Source: Microbacteriaceae bacterium UBA963
Lineage (GTDB): Bacteria; Actinomycetota; Actinomycetes; Actinomycetales; Microbacteriaceae
Direction: 5' to 3'
DNA length: 12,561 bases
Assembly (NCBI GenBank): GCA_002292955.1
Contig: DBCH01000129.1
Coordinates: forward strand, 4,093-16,653
Part shown: positions 1-6,471 of the stretch, piece by piece
Numbering within the stretch: the first letter of the stretch is position 1
Layout of the letters: each line of letters starts with the position of its first letter
Program-made: the position numbers and the translations under genes
The notes under the pieces: generated by a model
What the model was told of the DNA's origin: nothing
What the model saw: the letters and a program-made list of their open reading frames with translations, nothing else
Database searches by the model: none

Positions 1-867
1 GTCCAAGTGGTGATGTTTGGGGATCCGTATCAGTTGCCGCCCGTCGAAGCCAAGGGCATCGAGCGCGAGTACTTTGCCGACAACTACGCGTCGATGTGGT
101 TCTTTGATGCCCGTGTGTGGCGCGAAGCGGGCGTGACGACCGTTGAGCTCGCGGAGATTCATCGCCAGCACGACAACGACTTCAAGCGACTGCTCGAGGG
201 AATTCGTCGCAACGCGGTAACCGAAGACATGGCCAATCGGCTCAACGAGGTGGGCGCACGGGAGGCGCCCGGCGGCATCATCACACTCGCCACGCGCAAT
301 GACCGGGTGACCACCATCAACGCACGTCACCTGGCCGAACTGCCGGGCAAGCCCAAGTCCGCCGTGGCCGACGTCAACGGCGAGTTCCCGCCCGGCTGGT
401 TTCCCGCCGACGAAGAGTTGCAGCTCAAGCCCGGCGCCCAAGTGATGTTTCTGCGCAACGATCCCGATGGCCGATGGGTCAACGGCACCATTGGCCGCGT
501 GAGCAAGATTGGCGCCAACGTGAGCGTGGAGGTTGATGGCAGCGTGCACGAGGTTCTGCCGTCGACGTGGGAACGCTTTCGCTACAGCTACCGGGCCGAA
601 ACAAAGGAGCTCACTCGCGAGGTGGTGGCCGAATTCACGCAGGTACCGCTGCGGCTCGCCTGGGCCATCACGATTCACAAGTCTCAGGGCCAGACCTATG
701 ACGCCGCCGTCATTGACCTCGCGTCGGGCGCGTTTGCCGCAGGACAGACGTACGTGGCCTTGAGCCGCCTCACCACGCTCGACGGCCTCTACCTCACGCG
801 GCCGCTCAAGCCCTCGGATGTGCGCGTGGATCCGGATGTCGAGCGGTTCATGGAAGCTCTCAACTAG
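1..867 (+). CDS. Pif1/RecD-like superfamily 1 DNA helicase, C-terminal part (5' end outside window)
   Basis: The reading frame is open at base 1 and gives 288 residues ending at TAG 865-867. The visible helicase motifs run in the order expected for the Pif1/RecD2 group of 5'-3' SF1B helicases. Motif III is GDPYQLPPV at about residues 7-15. An EIHRQ segment near residue 50 is probably motif IV. QVMFLRND and VNGTIGRV form the 'small-molecule-like' region usual in Pif1 proteins. HKSQGQTYD at 226-234 is motif V, and TYVALSR at 250-256 carries the motif VI arginine. Walker A and Walker B (DE) must lie upstream of the window. From the family I infer ATP-driven DNA unwinding in replication or repair; no specific role is shown. 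An internal GTG at base 7 is not a plausible start, because it would remove the ATP-binding motifs. It probably has no operon link to dcd, which has its own promoter. Confidence 0.9.
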   Translation, partial: VQVVMFGDPYQLPPVEAKGIEREYFADNYASMWFFDARVWREAGVTTVELAEIHRQHDNDFKRLLEGIRRNAVTEDMANRLNEVGAREAPGGIITLATRNDRVTTINARHLAELPGKPKSAVADVNGEFPPGWFPADEELQLKPGAQVMFLRNDPDGRWVNGTIGRVSKIGANVSVEVDGSVHEVLPSTWERFRYSYRAETKELTREVVAEFTQVPLRLAWAITIHKSQGQTYDAAVIDLASGAFAAGQTYVALSRLTTLDGLYLTRPLKPSDVRVDPDVERFMEALN

Positions 868-876
868 CCGCCCCTT

Positions 877-882
877 TAGAAT
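877..882 (+). promoter_or_regulatory. -10 box TAGAAT of a leaderless dcd promoter
   Basis: TAGAAT matches the actinobacterial TANNNT -10 pattern. Its last T is followed by exactly six bases and then the dcd GTG, so the expected +1 falls on G889, the first base of the start codon. No Shine-Dalgarno sequence precedes the GTG, which fits a leaderless mRNA. No good -35 hexamer is visible inside the helicase 3' end. Confidence 0.55.
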
Positions 883-888
883 GAGCGG

Positions 889-1494
889 GTGCTCCTTTCA
901 GACCGTGACATTCGCACCGCAATCGACGGCGGTCGCATCGCTCTCGATCCCTACGACCCGAGCATGATTCAGCCGTCGAGCGTGGACGTGCGCATCGACC
1001 GTTATTTTCGGCTCTTCGACAACCACAAGTACCCGGTCATCGATCCGGCAGAAGACCAGCCCGATCTCACGCGACTCATTGAAGTGGTTCCCGACGAACC
1101 GTTCATCTTGCATCCCGGCGAGTTCGTGCTGGGCGCCACCTACGAGCAGGTGACCCTCGCCGACGATATCGCCGCACGGCTCGAGGGCAAGAGCTCGCTC
1201 GGTCGGCTCGGCCTTTTGACCCACTCCACGGCCGGCTTCATTGATCCGGGGTTCTCGGGACACGTCACCCTCGAGCTCTCGAACATGGCCACGCTGCCGG
1301 TTAAGCTGTGGCCGGGCATGAAGATCGGTCAGCTGTGCTTCTTCCAGCTGTCGTCGCCCGCCGAGAAGCCCTACGGCTCAGCAGAGAACAAGTCGCGCTA
1401 TCACGGACAGCGCGGCCCCACGGCGTCGCGGTCGTTCCTCAACTTTCACCGCACCGACGTGAGCGTGACAGACGCGGGCGCACCCGGCAGCTAG
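889..1494 (+). CDS. dcd: dCTP deaminase, probably dUMP-forming (bifunctional Dcd/Dut type)
   Basis: A 201-residue soluble protein of the trimeric dUTPase/dCTP deaminase fold. It converts dCTP to dUTP and, in the actinobacterial bifunctional type, on to dUMP, the precursor for thymidylate. Recognisable blocks are [10 protein letters not shown] (28-37), HPGEFVLG (75-82), [16 protein letters not shown] (101-116, nucleotide binding) and [12 protein letters not shown] (121-132). Glu129 aligns with the catalytic Glu138 of E. coli Dcd; Ser102, Arg106 and Ala115 match its Ser111, Arg115 and Ala124. From memory the sequence resembles M. tuberculosis Dcd, which does both steps; that it is bifunctional here is inference. 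It is about ten residues longer than that protein, with an unconserved tail after FLNFHRTD. The GTG start is chosen because the family N-terminus (MLLSDRDI) begins there and the -10 box spacing fits a leaderless transcript. Confidence 0.96.
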   Translation: MLLSDRDIRTAIDGGRIALDPYDPSMIQPSSVDVRIDRYFRLFDNHKYPVIDPAEDQPDLTRLIEVVPDEPFILHPGEFVLGATYEQVTLADDIAARLEGKSSLGRLGLLTHSTAGFIDPGFSGHVTLELSNMATLPVKLWPGMKIGQLCFFQLSSPAEKPYGSAENKSRYHGQRGPTASRSFLNFHRTDVSVTDAGAPGS

Positions 1495-1521
1495 CCGCCG
1501 TTCCGCATTTGTGGTCGGCGG

Positions 1522-1537
1522 CTGAGGCCAGCCTCAG
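1522..1537. terminator. Hairpin between convergent dcd and tetR genes, candidate bidirectional terminator
   Basis: CTGAGGC (1522-1528) and GCCTCAG (1531-1537) are a perfect inverted repeat 2 nt apart, which would fold as a 6-bp stem with a 4-nt loop. It starts 27 nt after the dcd stop and directly abuts the TetR stop codon. A second, weaker pairing, AGCCGCCG (1493-1500) with CGGCGGCT (1516-1523), overlaps it. There is no T-run on either side, so this is not a classical intrinsic terminator, although U-less hairpins are often proposed in actinobacteria. Confidence 0.4.
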
Positions 1538-2113
1538 TCAGTCGACGGGTGCCGTCTCCGGGCGGGTGACCGCTCCGGTGAGTGTGAGCCAGGCCCATTC
1601 CGTCACCCGGTCGGCCGACGGGAGCGGCTTCATGCTGAGCCATTCGCGCATCACGCTGATGAACGACCCGGCTATACCCGCCGCCACGATGTTGAGCGGG
1701 GGCGAGTCGGCACGCCGGGGAGCCTGGGAGAGTCCGCTGAGAGCGAGGGCAATCACGCGCTCGCGCAGGTTAGCCACGATGACGGGCGACCCCGTGGGGC
1801 CCAAAACCGTGCGGTACAAGGCGGCATTTTCGCGCACGTGTTCCAGAAACTTCTGAATCATCGCGCGCGGGTCTGCGTCGGGGGCGTTGAGCTTTTCGGC
1901 CTCAAGCTGGGCGGCGGCGCTCTCGACAAAGCCATCCAAGGCATCCGCGAGGAGCGCCTCTTTGTCGGCATAGTGCTGGTAAAAAGTGCTGCGGTTGATG
2001 CCCGAGGCCTCCGCGATGTCCGAGACCGAGAGGTCGGCGTACTCCTGCTCGCGACACAGTTCGAGCAGGGCCGTCTGCATGCTGGCGCGGGTTCGCGCAA
2101 TTCGGGGATCCAC
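1538..2113 (-). CDS. TetR/AcrR-family transcriptional regulator
   Basis: A 191-residue DNA-binding regulator. The N-terminal helix-turn-helix is clear: LSVSDIAEASGINRSTFYQHYADKEALL occupies about residues 28-55, with the SGINRSTFYQHY recognition helix typical of TetR proteins. The rest (about 60-191) is a helical ligand and dimerisation domain with no recognisable specificity. I chose GTG at 2113-2111 because AGGAAGG lies 6 nt upstream of it on the minus strand. A TTG six codons further up lacks such a site. The gene is divergent from the MMPL transporter with a shared 145-bp control region. This is the usual arrangement for a local repressor of an efflux or lipid-export gene, so control of that transporter and of itself is inferred. 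The ligand is unknown. Confidence 0.92.
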   Translation of the reverse strand: MDPRIARTRASMQTALLELCREQEYADLSVSDIAEASGINRSTFYQHYADKEALLADALDGFVESAAAQLEAEKLNAPDADPRAMIQKFLEHVRENAALYRTVLGPTGSPVIVANLRERVIALALSGLSQAPRRADSPPLNIVAAGIAGSFISVMREWLSMKPLPSADRVTEWAWLTLTGAVTRPETAPVD

Positions 2114-2143
2114 GTCGGGCCTTCCTGACAATCCAGTGTGAAA

Positions 2144-2149
2144 AGTCTA
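2144..2149 (-). promoter_or_regulatory. Candidate -10 box (TAGACT) of the TetR gene
   Basis: Read on the minus strand, TAGACT fits TANNNT. It would start transcription around 2137, leaving a leader of roughly 20-25 nt that contains the AGGAAGG ribosome site in front of the chosen GTG. No convincing -35 is seen. Confidence 0.4.
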
Positions 2150-2154
2150 CACAG

Positions 2155-2168
2155 GTTGGTTAACCGAC
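2155..2168. promoter_or_regulatory. Candidate operator in the TetR-MMPL intergenic region
   Basis: GTTGGTTAACCGAC is a dyad whose central GGTTAACC is perfect; the next base pair mismatches and the outer two match (6 of 7 pairs). It lies midway between the divergent -10 candidates and overlaps the possible MMPL -35. A short dyad GACA-TC-TGTC (2166-2175) and a CCGACA/TGTCGG pair (2164-2169 and 2190-2195) are alternatives. Position and symmetry suggest a TetR operator; binding is inference. Confidence 0.35.
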
Positions 2169-2184
2169 ATCTGTCCCTTAACCT
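2156..2184 (+). promoter_or_regulatory. Weak candidate promoter for the MMPL transporter
   Basis: TTGGTT (2156-2161) is followed after 17 bp by TAACCT (2179-2184), a TANNNT -10 box. Transcription would begin near 2191, giving a leader of about 68 nt before the ATG. The -35 is poor (three of six consensus bases), so this is tentative. Confidence 0.3.
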
Positions 2185-2258
2185 ACAAGTGTCGGATATC
2201 TCATTTCCGAACGTTTTCTCTTCTGAAACCGCCGCCCCCTCTCCCCTGGAGAAGCACC

Positions 2259-4976
2259 ATGGCCTTGTTCCTCTCACGCATCGGCACGTTCTCCGCGCGA
2301 CGCGCGTGGCTCGTGATTGTCGTCTGGTCGATCGTTTTGTTTGCCGCTGTGGCCGGCGCGTTCGGGCTCGGCGGCAAGCTCTCGAGCTCCATGACCCTCG
2401 ATGGTACGGCGGCACAGTCGGTGATTGATCAGCTCGAGAAGTCTTTTCCCTCGGCGTCTCGAGGCAGCGCGCAAATGGTCTTCCACAAGACCGACGGGGC
2501 GGCCTTTACGGACGCCGAAATCGCGGCCATTGATAGGGCTCTCACCCAAACGACCGAGGTCGTCGGGGTAGACGGTGTGCTCAACCCCTTTGAGAGCCAG
2601 GCAATGAAAGATGCCAAGGTTGCTCAACTCACGTCGTCTCGCGCCCAGCTGGATGCCGCACCCGCGCAGCTCGCCGCCGCACAGGCCGAGATTGATTCTG
2701 GCTGGGCACAGATCGCCGCCGCCGAGTCCGAGCTGGCCAGTGGCCAGAATCAGGTATCGGCGGGCTCGGCTCAGGCCACGGCCTCACACGCTGAGCTCAT
2801 GGCCAACAAAACCGCCCTGCAGAGCGCCTTAGCGGGAGCTATCGGTGCCGGGGCACCGCAGGCTCAGATTGACGGCTTGAGCGCTCAACTTCAGCAGGTC
2901 ATGGGGGGTCTCGCGCAGGTTGACGCGTCGCTTCAGGCTTTGGCGGAGTCTCAGAGCACCATCAATCAGAGTCGCTCCACGCTCGCTGAGCAAAAGACGC
3001 AACTTACCGCTGCGGCGGCAACACTCATGCAATCGCGTGCCGAGCTTCCCGCTCAGACCGAACGCCTCGCCTGGGGTGAAGCGCTGCTGTCGGCCGCCAC
3101 AAACTACCGCGCCGTGTCCGTCGATCAGCAGACTGCCCTGGGAGCCGTTTACTTCTCCACGCCCATGTCGGAGGTGACTCCCGAAACCAAGGAAGCGGTT
3201 ATCGCCTCTCTCTCCGCTCTCTCGCTTCCCGGGGTCACGGTCGACTTCTCCAAGGACCTCGCCACGTCACTGGGTTCAATCGTGGGACCGGGTGAGATTG
3301 TCGGACTGGTCATTGCCGGAATCGTCTTGTTCGTCATGCTGGGCACGTTCGTGGCCGCGGGGCTCCCCGTTCTGACCGCACTGCTGGGCGTGGGCGTGAG
3401 TGCGCTCGGCGCATTCGCACTATCAGCCTTCATCGACATGAACTCAACCACGCCAACCCTGGCCGTGATGCTGGGACTCGCGGTGGGTATCGACTACTCC
3501 CTGTTCATCCTCAACCGGCACCGGAGGCAGCTCAAGACCGGAATGGGGGTGCGCTCCTCCATTGCGCTTGCCAACGGAACCTCAGGAAGCGCCGTGCTGT
3601 TCGCGGGCCTCACCGTCATGATTGCACTGCTCGCGCTCAACCTCACGGGCATCGGCTTCCTCGGCCTCATGGGCAACGTGGCCGCGGCAGCGATCGCGGT
3701 GGCCGTTCTGGCCGGCCTCACGTTTACGCCCGCCATCATGCAGCTTGCGGGACTGCGGGTGCTCTCCCGAAAAGAACGCCGGGTGCGCGACCAGCTGATT
3801 GCTGGTGAGACTCCTGTTGAGAAGCCGCGGGCTGTAGCGCGAGCAAAGCGCGAGGTCTGGGCCGCAAAGCGACCCATCGTTGCCCTGGTTCTCACGATTG
3901 GCGTTCTCCTTGTGGCGGCGATTCCGTTTGGATCGATGCGCCTCGGACTGGCAGATGGCTCGAGTGAGCCCGTGGAGTCAACGCAGTATCAGGCTTTCCA
4001 GTTGACCAGCGAGGGCTTTGGCGCTGGTCAGAACGGCCAGATTACTGCCGCTGTCTCGTTCGACCGTTCACTCTCCGGCGACGACCTCTTGAAGACTCAG
4101 GCGAGCGTGGCGACCACTCTGATGGGCGTGGACAACGTGGAGGCCGTTGTGACGGGGCAGCCTTCGCCCGACGGTAAAACGCTGGCTTTCTCCGTCGTTC
4201 CGACAGAGGGACCCGCAGCCCAGTCCACCGAAACCGTGGTCACTGACCTGCGCGCCCAGGCCGACACCATCGCTGAAGACACACGTGGCGTTCTCGGCGT
4301 AACCGGCATGGCTGCCGTCAACATCGACATCTCTCAGAAGCTGGCGAGTGCCCTGCCCCTCTACCTCGCCACAATTTTGGGTCTCAGTATCTTGCTCATG
4401 ATTCTGGTCTTCCGCTCGATCGCGGTTCCGATTGTGGCCAGCCTCGGTTTCTTGATTTCGGTCTTTGCCACGCTCGGAGCAGTGACGGCGGTCTATCAGT
4501 GGGGCTGGTTCGGCACGGTGTTTGGCGTGCACGATCCGGGACCCATCATGAACTTCCTCCCGACCATTCTGATCGGCGTGCTTTTTGGCCTGGCCATGGA
4601 CTACCAGCTCTTTATCGCCACCGGAATACGCGAGGCCTACGTACACGGCGAGAGTCCGCGTGCCGCCATTACTCAGGGCGTGCGTGCCGGGCGAGCCGTC
4701 GTCATTGCCGCGGCCATCATCATGATTGCGGTCTTTGGCAGCTTTGCCTTTGCCGAGTCGACGATGATCCGACCCATGGGCTTCGGCCTTGCCTTCGGGG
4801 TCCTGGTCGATGCGTTCCTGGTGCGCCTGCTTCTGGTCCCCGCGGCCCTGCGGCTCCTGGGACGCGCCGCGTGGTGGCTGCCACGCTGGCTCGACCGCTT
4901 GCTACCCGATCTCGATGTCGAGGGAGCAAAGCTGGAGAAGGGTAGGACCAAAGAGGCGTTTACTCTCGTCGCCTAG
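2259..4976 (+). CDS. MMPL/RND-superfamily membrane transporter with long coiled-coil insert
   Basis: A 905-residue inner-membrane protein with the duplicated RND plan. TM1 is at about 17-37, followed by an extracytoplasmic domain, then a TM bundle from about 345 to 500. A cytoplasmic linker (500-537) leads to the next TM (538-557), a second extracytoplasmic domain (560-695) and a second bundle (697-865). The Asp-Tyr pairs used for proton coupling in MMPL proteins are present in both halves: GIDYSLF (D412-Y413) and AMDYQLF (D781-Y782). Residues about 120-280 form an Ala/Gln/Ser-rich helical, coiled-coil-like insert with repeated AQL/AEI/SQ units inside the first outer domain, which is absent from compact MMPL proteins such as MmpL3. 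The ATG follows GGAGAAG (2248-2254) at 4-nt spacing. It is likely an exporter of lipid or hydrophobic compounds under control of the divergent TetR. The substrate is unknown. It ends overlapping the idi stop. Confidence 0.9.
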   Translation: MALFLSRIGTFSARRAWLVIVVWSIVLFAAVAGAFGLGGKLSSSMTLDGTAAQSVIDQLEKSFPSASRGSAQMVFHKTDGAAFTDAEIAAIDRALTQTTEVVGVDGVLNPFESQAMKDAKVAQLTSSRAQLDAAPAQLAAAQAEIDSGWAQIAAAESELASGQNQVSAGSAQATASHAELMANKTALQSALAGAIGAGAPQAQIDGLSAQLQQVMGGLAQVDASLQALAESQSTINQSRSTLAEQKTQLTAAAATLMQSRAELPAQTERLAWGEALLSAATNYRAVSVDQQTALGAVYFSTPMSEVTPETKEAVIASLSALSLPGVTVDFSKDLATSLGSIVGPGEIVGLVIAGIVLFVMLGTFVAAGLPVLTALLGVGVSALGAFALSAFIDMNSTTPTLAVMLGLAVGIDYSLFILNRHRRQLKTGMGVRSSIALANGTSGSAVLFAGLTVMIALLALNLTGIGFLGLMGNVAAAAIAVAVLAGLTFTPAIMQLAGLRVLSRKERRVRDQLIAGETPVEKPRAVARAKREVWAAKRPIVALVLTIGVLLVAAIPFGSMRLGLADGSSEPVESTQYQAFQLTSEGFGAGQNGQITAAVSFDRSLSGDDLLKTQASVATTLMGVDNVEAVVTGQPSPDGKTLAFSVVPTEGPAAQSTETVVTDLRAQADTIAEDTRGVLGVTGMAAVNIDISQKLASALPLYLATILGLSILLMILVFRSIAVPIVASLGFLISVFATLGAVTAVYQWGWFGTVFGVHDPGPIMNFLPTILIGVLFGLAMDYQLFIATGIREAYVHGESPRAAITQGVRAGRAVVIAAAIIMIAVFGSFAFAESTMIRPMGFGLAFGVLVDAFLVRLLLVPAALRLLGRAAWWLPRWLDRLLPDLDVEGAKLEKGRTKEAFTLVA

Positions 4977-5560
4977 CGGGTCGCGCCTACTGAGCTGGCT
5001 GCGACTTCGCGGTCTCCGTCTGAAGGTGTTGCGCCGGGCAGAAAACCCGCGTCGCGCAAAGCTGGCAACTGCAGATTAATCCAGGGGCTAAATGCCCAGG
5101 GAGTTGCTTCAACTGCCGCCAAAAGTGCGCGGGGGTGTACCCACTCGAACTCACAGACCTCGTCTGGCTCAGGGCTGGGTTCGCCGGTGGCGAGGGCCAC
5201 GAAGACCGGACAAATCTCGTATTCCACCACACCGGACGCATCCACGGCTCGATAGCGGAAGTCGGGAAGCGCCAATTTCGCGTCGGTAACCGCAAAACCA
5301 AGCTCCTGGGTCGCGCGGCGGTGCAGGGCGTCTTCGGGCGCCTCGCCCGGAGAAGGGTGCCCGCAAAATGAGTTGGTCCATACGCCCGGCCAGGTTTTCT
5401 TGGCCAAAGCCCTTCGGGTGACCAGAACCTCCCCTGCCTCATTGAACACATGACACGAGAAGGCGAGGTGAAGAGCCGTATCGGTGTTATGAACGGTGGC
5501 CTTATCGGCCGAGCCAATGGGCTGACCGTCTTCCGAAAGAAGCACCACGAACTCGGTCAC
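4973..5560 (-). CDS. idi: Isopentenyl-diphosphate delta-isomerase, type I (Nudix fold)
   Basis: A 195-residue cytosolic enzyme interconverting IPP and DMAPP. The whole type I signature is present: TVHNTDTALHLAFS (23-36, metal-binding His24 and His31), LLVTRRALAKKTWPGVWTNSFCGHP (about 45-69, catalytic Cys66 and His68), the PGEAPEDALHRRATQELG Nudix-like helix, FRYRAVD, and VVEYEICPVF (Glu113 and Glu115, matching E. coli Glu114/Glu116), then ATPWAFSPW. GTG 5560-5558 is preferred because GAGGAG lies 10 nt upstream; a GTG three codons earlier is only 1 nt from that site. The last 20 or so residues (after FLPG) are an unconserved tail running into the end of the convergent MMPL gene. Its divergent position beside the crt operon suggests it supplies DMAPP both for prenyl chain priming and for the C5 additions made by CrtEb. 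Confidence 0.96.
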   Translation of the reverse strand: MTEFVVLLSEDGQPIGSADKATVHNTDTALHLAFSCHVFNEAGEVLVTRRALAKKTWPGVWTNSFCGHPSPGEAPEDALHRRATQELGFAVTDAKLALPDFRYRAVDASGVVEYEICPVFVALATGEPSPEPDEVCEFEWVHPRALLAAVEATPWAFSPWINLQLPALRDAGFLPGATPSDGDREVAASSVGATR

Positions 5561-5587
5561 GCTCGCCACGCTCCTCAGGTTTTTCTC

Positions 5588-5610
5588 GGTAGTCTCAGAC
5601 TGTGAGTACC
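5588..5610. promoter_or_regulatory. 23-bp dyad, candidate operator for the idi/crt divergent promoters
   Basis: Arms GGTAGTCTCAG (5588-5598) and CTGTGAGTACC (5600-5610) are inverted repeats around A5599, with 9 of 11 pairs matching. The dyad spans -14 to +9 of the predicted crtB transcript, covering its -10 box and start codon, and it abuts the idi -10 candidate at 5611-5616. A bound regulator would block crtB directly and probably idi too. Actinobacterial crt operons are known to be controlled by MarR-type CrtR in Corynebacterium; whether a similar protein acts here is unknown, and no regulator gene is next to the site. Confidence 0.5.
5590..5595 (+). promoter_or_regulatory. -10 box TAGTCT of a leaderless crtB promoter
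   Basis: TAGTCT fits TANNNT and is followed by exactly six bases and then the crtB GTG, so +1 falls on G5602. There is no ribosome binding site before the GTG. The geometry is the same as at dcd. No clear -35 is visible, which leaves room for an alternative sigma factor or an activator. Confidence 0.55.
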
Positions 5611-6471
5611 AGCCTAGCGACCGCTCTCTATGACGAGGTTGCACACGAAACTTCCGTCATGGTGATTCGCCGTTACTCCACATCTTTTAGCATGGCCACG
5701 CGACTCCTCGGACCGGGTGTTCGCGAGGAGGTAGAAAACATCTACGGTCTCGTGCGCGTGGCCGATGAGATCGTTGACGGCGTGGCACAGGGCGCGGGCC
5801 TCGTCCCGGCCGAAGTGCGCCGTCGCCTCGACGAGTTTGAGGCGGAGACGGAACGCGCGATGGCCAGCGGCTATTCGGCGAACCTGATTATCCATTCCTT
5901 TGCCCTCACCGCGCGCAAGACCGGAATCGGCACCGACCTCACCCGCCCCTTCTTTGCGTCCATGCGCGCAGACGTGGTCAAGAAAAAGCACACCAAGGCA
6001 TCATTTGATGAGTACGTCTACGGCTCGGCCGAAGTGGTGGGGCTCATGTGCCTCAAAGCGTTTTTGGTGGATCACCCGGTGAGTGCCGCGCAGGAGAAGC
6101 GTTTCGTGGCGGGTGCCCGGGCTTTGGGTGCCGCCTTTCAAAAGGTCAACTTTCTGCGTGATTTGTCGGCCGATGCCGACGGCCTCGGTCGCGCCTACTT
6201 TCCCGGTGTCGATATTGTGAACCTCACGGATGCGGCAAAGACAGAGCTCGTGGCTGACATTGATGCCGACCTCGCGCTGTCGGGCGCAATCGTGCCCGAC
6301 CTGCCAAAATCGAGCCGCCGAGCGGTGGCACTGGCACAGAGCCTCTTCGCCGAATTGAATAGACGCATTGAGAAAACACCGGCGGCGGTGCTTCGCACCA
6401 CTCGAATCAGTGTTCCTAATTCGGTGAAGTCTCGCCTCCTGGTTCAAGCCCTGATGGGAAAGGTCACATGA
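5602..6471 (+). CDS. crtB: Phytoene synthase
   Basis: A 289-residue member of the squalene/phytoene synthase family. It condenses two geranylgeranyl diphosphates head-to-head to phytoene, the first committed step of the pathway. The YSTSFSMATRLL start of the family is at 25-36. The first Asp-rich motif is DEIVD (55-59) and the second DLSAD (187-191, within FQKVNFLRDLSAD); these bind the substrate diphosphates through Mg2+. YGLVRVADEIVD and GRAYFP are also typical. No membrane helix is expected; the enzyme is usually peripheral. The GTG start is supported by the family N-terminus and the leaderless -10 box. This is the first gene of the operon, and its stop overlaps the crtI start by 4 bp (ATGA). 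crtE, which would make its substrate, is not adjacent. Confidence 0.96.
   Translation: MSTSLATALYDEVAHETSVMVIRRYSTSFSMATRLLGPGVREEVENIYGLVRVADEIVDGVAQGAGLVPAEVRRRLDEFEAETERAMASGYSANLIIHSFALTARKTGIGTDLTRPFFASMRADVVKKKHTKASFDEYVYGSAEVVGLMCLKAFLVDHPVSAAQEKRFVAGARALGAAFQKVNFLRDLSADADGLGRAYFPGVDIVNLTDAAKTELVADIDADLALSGAIVPDLPKSSRRAVALAQSLFAELNRRIEKTPAAVLRTTRISVPNSVKSRLLVQALMGKVT
5611..5616 (-). promoter_or_regulatory. Candidate -10 box (TAGGCT) of idi
   Basis: On the minus strand TAGGCT fits TANNNT. It would start transcription near 5604, giving a leader of about 44 nt with GAGGAG before the idi GTG. The box lies inside the crtB coding sequence, so the two divergent transcripts would overlap at their 5' ends or start back to back. 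The -35 is not convincing. Confidence 0.3.

Noticed and set aside
2114..2131. TTG start for the TetR gene, six codons upstream
   Set aside because: It has no ribosome site, whereas AGGAAGG sits 6 nt before GTG 2113.
2616..3098. Repeat-rich stretch considered as a DNA repeat or recombination site
   Set aside because: Repetition is at the level of Ala/Gln/Ser protein heptads with varied codons, not exact DNA repeats.
4068..4646. 192-codon open frame on minus inside the MMPL gene
   Set aside because: It lies wholly within the second half of a well-conserved transporter, and its composition looks like an antisense shadow.
5561..5644. Longer idi start (up to 223 residues)
   Set aside because: The extra residues would overlap crtB and are not part of the family; the GAGGAG site fits the GTG at 5560.
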